Shown: in pieces, positions 61,217 to 64,000 of the stretch
Layout of the letters: every line of letters begins with the position of its first letter
Numbering within the stretch: the first letter of the stretch is position 1
Assembly (NCBI RefSeq): GCF_013170845.1
Contig: NZ_CP033367.1
Coordinates: 2,543,001 to 2,607,000, forward strand
Direction: 5' to 3'
DNA from: Mesorhizobium loti R88b
Lineage (GTDB): Bacteria; Pseudomonadota; Alphaproteobacteria; Rhizobiales; Rhizobiaceae
DNA: 64,000 nt
Program-made: the position numbers and the translations under genes
Notes under the pieces: generated by a model
The model's database searches: none
What the model saw: the letters and a program-made list of their open reading frames with translations, nothing else
What the model was told of the DNA's origin: nothing

Positions 61217-62131
61217 TTACGGCCAGCGGACCTCAGGCGGCAGGCTGGACAGGATCGCGGCGACATTGCCGCCCGTTTTCAAGCCAAAGATGGTGCCGCG
61301 GTCGTGAAGCAGGTTGAATTCGACGTAGCGGCCACGGCGGATGAGCTGTTCATCGCGGTCGCCATCGGTCCAGTTCTCGTTGAAGTTGGCGCGCACGAGG
61401 TGGCCGTAGACGACGAGAAACGAGCGTCCGACGTCCTGGACGAAGTTGAAGTCGGCATTCCAGCCGCCCTTCTCCTCGCCCGAATGCAGCCAGTCGAAGA
61501 AGATGCCACCGGTGCCGCGCGGCTCGTTGCGGTGGGGCAGATAGAAATACTCGTCGCACCATGTCTTGAATTTCGGATAATCGGCGACGTCGGCGTTCTT
61601 CTCGCAGGCGAACTGCATGGCGCGGTGGAAGGCGACGGTGTCAGGGTCTTCCTGGGTGCGGCGGCGGTCGAGCACCGGCGTCAGGTCGGCGCCGCCGCCG
61701 AACCATTGGCGCGAGGTGACAACCATGCGCGTGTTCATGTGCACGGCCGGAACGTGGGGATTCCAGGGGTGGGCGATCAGCGAGATGCCGGACGCCCAGA
61801 AGCGCGGGTCTTCCTCGGCGCCGGGCATCTGCCTCCTGAATTCGGGCGAGAACTCGCCATGGACGGTCGAGGTGTGGACGCCGACCTTCTCGAAGACGCG
61901 GCCATGCATCATCGACATCGTGCCGCCGCCGCCCTTGCCGGCATCGCGTTCCCAGGGCGTCTTTTCGAAACGGCCGGGCGACCAGGAGGCCAAGGGGCCG
62001 CCAAGATCCTGCTCGATCTGCTCGAAGGTGCCGCAGATACGTTCGCGCAAGGCTTCGAACCAGAGGCGGGCCTTCATCTTCTTCTGTTCGATGTCGGCGG
62101 GCAGGCCAGCTTGTATTTCAGGTCGTTCCAA
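61217..62131 (-). CDS. hemF: Coproporphyrinogen III oxidase, oxygen-dependent
   Basis: A 304-residue enzyme of haem synthesis: [12 protein letters not shown] (about 130), [20 protein letters not shown] (about 200), [19 protein letters not shown] and the terminal LPPEVRWP, all strongly conserved. It uses O2 to convert coproporphyrinogen III to protoporphyrinogen IX. I chose the TTG at 62131 because GGAG lies seven bases upstream and it gives the usual length; the frame opens at TTG 62167. Confidence 0.96.
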   Translation of the reverse strand: MERPEIQAGLPADIEQKKMKARLWFEALRERICGTFEQIEQDLGGPLASWSPGRFEKTPWERDAGKGGGGTMSMMHGRVFEKVGVHTSTVHGEFSPEFRRQMPGAEEDPRFWASGISLIAHPWNPHVPAVHMNTRMVVTSRQWFGGGADLTPVLDRRRTQEDPDTVAFHRAMQFACEKNADVADYPKFKTWCDEYFYLPHRNEPRGTGGIFFDWLHSGEEKGGWNADFNFVQDVGRSFLVVYGHLVRANFNENWTDGDRDEQLIRRGRYVEFNLLHDRGTIFGLKTGGNVAAILSSLPPEVRWP

Positions 62132-62237
62132 AGCGCCGTCTCCGGTTGCGGGCGGTCGAGTCGACAAAAGACTCGTCTTTTCCGGGCGCGATCCCTAATC
62201 TCTTGAGGAACAGGGTCAAGTCACTTTGGTTTTGCGC

Positions 62238-62558
62238 ATGATCCTTTCCGAAACTCAGGTTCCGGTTTCGGGGGCATGCGCCAGGTGCAAGGAGTGGTTC
62301 GTGCGCACCCCGGCAAGACCGCCGCTGGATGGCCTGAAGAAAAGGCTCGACCAAAGCCGCGCCGAGCGTGCGCGCATGCCGCGCGACGGCTTTTTGCGCG
62401 AGACCTTCGTCCTGCCGCGCTCCGATGCGCGGCTCAAGGCCAAGGAATGGTTCGAGCGCTTTCCCAAGCAGGCCTACTGGACCGAGATCGAAAGCTGGTT
62501 CGAGCGGCCGGGCGACCTGATCGAGTTCACCATCAGGCGATTGCCCGTGGCGGATTAG
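62238..62558 (+). CDS. Conserved unknown protein
   Basis: A 106-residue protein with an N-terminal CARCKEWF (possible metal site) and the helical [40 protein letters not shown]. Function unknown. Its stop overlaps the soxR stop by four bases on the opposite strand. Confidence 0.65.
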   Translation: MILSETQVPVSGACARCKEWFVRTPARPPLDGLKKRLDQSRAERARMPRDGFLRETFVLPRSDARLKAKEWFERFPKQAYWTEIESWFERPGDLIEFTIRRLPVAD

Positions 62559-63001
62559 GGTGCCGCCAAAAGGCGCCTCGCCCCTGTGCCTTCCCTTGCC
62601 AGCCGGTCGCCCTTGTTCCGGAGTGGGCATTTGTCGATCGACATGCAGCCGCAGCCGATGCAGTCGGTCAGCCCGTCGCGCAGCTTCTTCAGCTGGGCGA
62701 TCTTGTGGTCGAGCCCGTCGCGCCAGGCGGTCGACAGCAGGTTCCAGTCGTCGCGCGTCGGTGTGCGGCCCTCCGGTAGTGAAGCCAAGGCCTCGCCGAT
62801 CTCGGCCAGAGAGATGCCGACCTCCTGGGCGACCTTGATGATCGCCACGCGCCGCAGCACGTCGCGGCCGTAGCGGCGCTGGTTACCTGAGGTGCGGTGG
62901 CTGCGGATCAGTCCGCGCGCTTCATAGAAATGCAGCGCCGACACCGCGACGCCGCTGCGCACGGCCACCTGGCCGACCGTCAATTCCGTTACTGGAGCCA
63001 T
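62555..63001 (-). CDS. soxR: Redox-sensitive transcriptional activator SoxR
   Basis: A 148-residue MerR-family regulator: [20 protein letters not shown] as helix-turn-helix, and a C-terminal [2Fe-2S] site C114-x2-C117-x-C119-x5-C125, the SoxR spacing. It senses superoxide or redox-cycling compounds. It lacks an adjacent soxS; like most non-enteric SoxR proteins it probably regulates nearby oxidoreductase or exporter genes and itself. The box at 63021 lies 20 bases upstream of the start. Confidence 0.93.
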   Translation of the reverse strand: MAPVTELTVGQVAVRSGVAVSALHFYEARGLIRSHRTSGNQRRYGRDVLRRVAIIKVAQEVGISLAEIGEALASLPEGRTPTRDDWNLLSTAWRDGLDHKIAQLKKLRDGLTDCIGCGCMSIDKCPLRNKGDRLAREGTGARRLLAAP

Positions 63002-63020
63002 TTCCGATTTTCCGCTTGAC

Positions 63021-63036
63021 CTCAACTTAAGTTGAG
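63021..63036. promoter_or_regulatory. SoxR box
   Basis: CTCAACTTAAGTTGAG is a perfect 16-bp palindrome upstream of soxR. It closely resembles the E. coli soxS operator (CCTCAAgttaacTTGAGG). Confidence 0.75.
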
Positions 63037-63129
63037 CTTGTAGCGAGGAAATGTTGATCGGGCAAATGACAGGAGAGGGCGATGTGCGCCTGGGTAAAGA
63101 TGACAGCAGACGGCCTTGCCGGTGAACCC

Positions 63130-63588
63130 CTATCCGAGCTGCCGGATGGCTTCGCCCGCCACCATGGCGACGGACAGCGCGACGTTGATGCTGCGCGCGC
63201 TGCCTTGCATAGGGATGGTCAGCCGCGCATCCGCCGCCTGATGGACCGGATCCGGCACGCCTGCGGATTCGCGACCGAACAGGAGGATGTCGCCGTCCCT
63301 GAAACTGAAACTGGTGTAGGGGGTCGTCGCTTTGGTCGACAGAAGCACCAGCCGATCCGCGCGCGCCTTGCGCCAGTCCTCGAAGGCGTTCCAGTCGACG
63401 TGCCGGGTCAAGGCAGCCATTTCGAGGTAGTCCATGCCGGCGCGCTTGAGCGCTTTGTCGGAGAGCGGAAAGCCGGCCGGCTCGATGATGTCGACGCCAA
63501 GGCCGAGGCACGCGGCCAGGCGCAGGATTGTCCCGGTATTGCCGGCAATGTCCGGCTGGTAGAGCGCGATGCGGAGACGACCGTTCAT
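63130..63588 (-). CDS. trmL: tRNA (cytidine(34)-2'-O)-methyltransferase
   Basis: A 152-residue SPOUT methyltransferase: [20 protein letters not shown] (about 8-28), [10 protein letters not shown] (about 102) and the C-terminal [20 protein letters not shown] that forms the knotted cofactor site. It modifies the wobble base of tRNA(Leu). AAGGACGC precedes the ATG. It is divergent from the leader-like ORF at 63729. Confidence 0.94.
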   Translation of the reverse strand: MNGRLRIALYQPDIAGNTGTILRLAACLGLGVDIIEPAGFPLSDKALKRAGMDYLEMAALTRHVDWNAFEDWRKARADRLVLLSTKATTPYTSFSFRDGDILLFGRESAGVPDPVHQAADARLTIPMQGSARSINVALSVAMVAGEAIRQLG

Positions 63589-63728
63589 TTCCGCGTCCTT
63601 CTAATAAGTGGCAGATCGGCAACAGCGGGCTCGCGGTTTTGGAAATTGCGGGACCTGCGGGTGGCCATTTTTTTCGAAGTCGGGTATACGGCCAGCATTG
63701 TCAACCCGAACCGATGGAGGGGAAACTC

Positions 63729-63806
63729 ATGATGACCATGCACATCCAGCGCCCCTCTCGTGGGCTTACCTGCCTGCCGGCGGTTTCGGTACGACAATTC
63801 TCCTGA
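63729..63806 (+). CDS. Candidate 25-residue leader peptide
   Basis: A very strong ribosome site (GGAGGGGAAACTC) precedes ATGATGACC, opening a frame of 25 codons (MMTMHIQRPSRGLTCLPAVS plus VRQFS). A TTCGG/CCGAA hairpin follows at about 63839-63852. Short ORFs with strong sites upstream of a larger frame are often regulatory. I cannot link it to a known leader. Confidence 0.45.
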   Translation: MMTMHIQRPSRGLTCLPAVSVRQFS

Positions 63807-63869
63807 CTCTCTAAGACTTGATCGCACCGATTCCCGCCGAAGCGTTTTTTCGGTCGAAGGAATGCTGCG

Positions 63870-64000
63870 ATGTTTTTCAAAAAGTCAAAAGGGCTGAACG
63901 CCCGAACTGAACACGTCCAGACCGATGCCTGTCGTGTCCAGACCGACTCGTTCAGTCGTGTCCAGACCGACGCAATCCATGCCTCCGGCCGAATGCCGGC
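63870..64000 (+). CDS. 5' end of an unknown ORF with VQTD repeats
   Basis: ATG at 63870 with GAAGGA upstream opens a frame that runs off the window. The protein starts MFFKKSKGLNARTEHVQTDA and contains three VQTD units. The DNA repeat GTCCAGACCGA occurs at 63915, 63936 and 63960, in frame. Family unknown. Confidence 0.4.
   Translation, partial: MFFKKSKGLNARTEHVQTDACRVQTDSFSRVQTDAIHASGRMP

Overview
The window looks like chromosomal DNA of a Rhizobiales alphaproteobacterium, most probably Mesorhizobium or a close relative. The grounds are a G+C-rich sequence with matching codon use, a fused trpE(G) gene preceded by a trpL leader with three Trp codons, a choline-type ABC operon in the order binding protein-permease-ATPase, a RirA-type iron box, MucR/Rhizobiales-style small secreted proteins, and a family of short palindromic intergenic repeats. 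This is inference from reading; no database search was made. I see no rRNA, tRNA, CRISPR array, transposase or prophage.

Layout. 1-6.0 kb: the end of an esterase, an NTF2-like protein, a divergent MFS exporter/LysR pair, and a MarR-isochorismatase-membrane protein-MFS operon behind a 32-bp palindrome. 6.0-15.1 kb: a siderophore-interacting reductase with a RirA-like box, an AbrB-type membrane protein, a monooxygenase, an SDR, a DsrE protein, an internally duplicated secreted protein, an orphan antitoxin, and the trpL attenuator-trpE(G)-CDF transporter unit. 15.1-17.8 kb: a PEP-mutase-like enzyme, then an AT-rich two-gene island of unknown function. 17.8-27.6 kb: an AstE-like deacylase, an MFS exporter, a flavoprotein disulfide reductase with a DUF4126 protein, an acetyltransferase, a histidine kinase/regulator pair divergent from a PepSY-cytochrome b pair, and a GlxA regulator divergent from a cysteine hydrolase.

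27.6-37.0 kb: fhs framed by two inverted copies of a palindromic repeat, then a six-gene, same-strand cluster (coiled-coil protein, unknown protein, small membrane protein, AAA+ ATPase, unknown protein, DUF2333 membrane protein). This cluster is the best candidate here for an undescribed multi-protein system. 37-49 kb: a MurF-like ligase with a four-cysteine tail, a cytochrome c, a LysR/EamA pair, thymidine kinase, choXWV, a second histidine kinase/regulator pair, three small secreted or membrane proteins and clpS. 49-56.3 kb: a MoxR-DUF58-DUF4159/BatA-membrane protein operon. 56.4-58.9 kb: a DUF1285-NUDIX-CCA transferase operon with stop/start overlaps. 58.9-64 kb: a secreted subtilisin-like peptidase with an outer-membrane-like partner, DUF1059, hemF, soxR with its box, trmL, and a small leader-like ORF ahead of an ORF with repeated VQTD motifs that runs off the window.

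How the genes work together: several regulator/target pairs are divergent, with inverted repeats in the shared intergenic space (LysR-MFS, LysR-EamA, GlxA-hydrolase). Iron and redox control are suggested by the RirA-like box and the SoxR box. Tryptophan synthesis is controlled by transcription attenuation, and the metal transporter gene lies five bases behind trpE(G).
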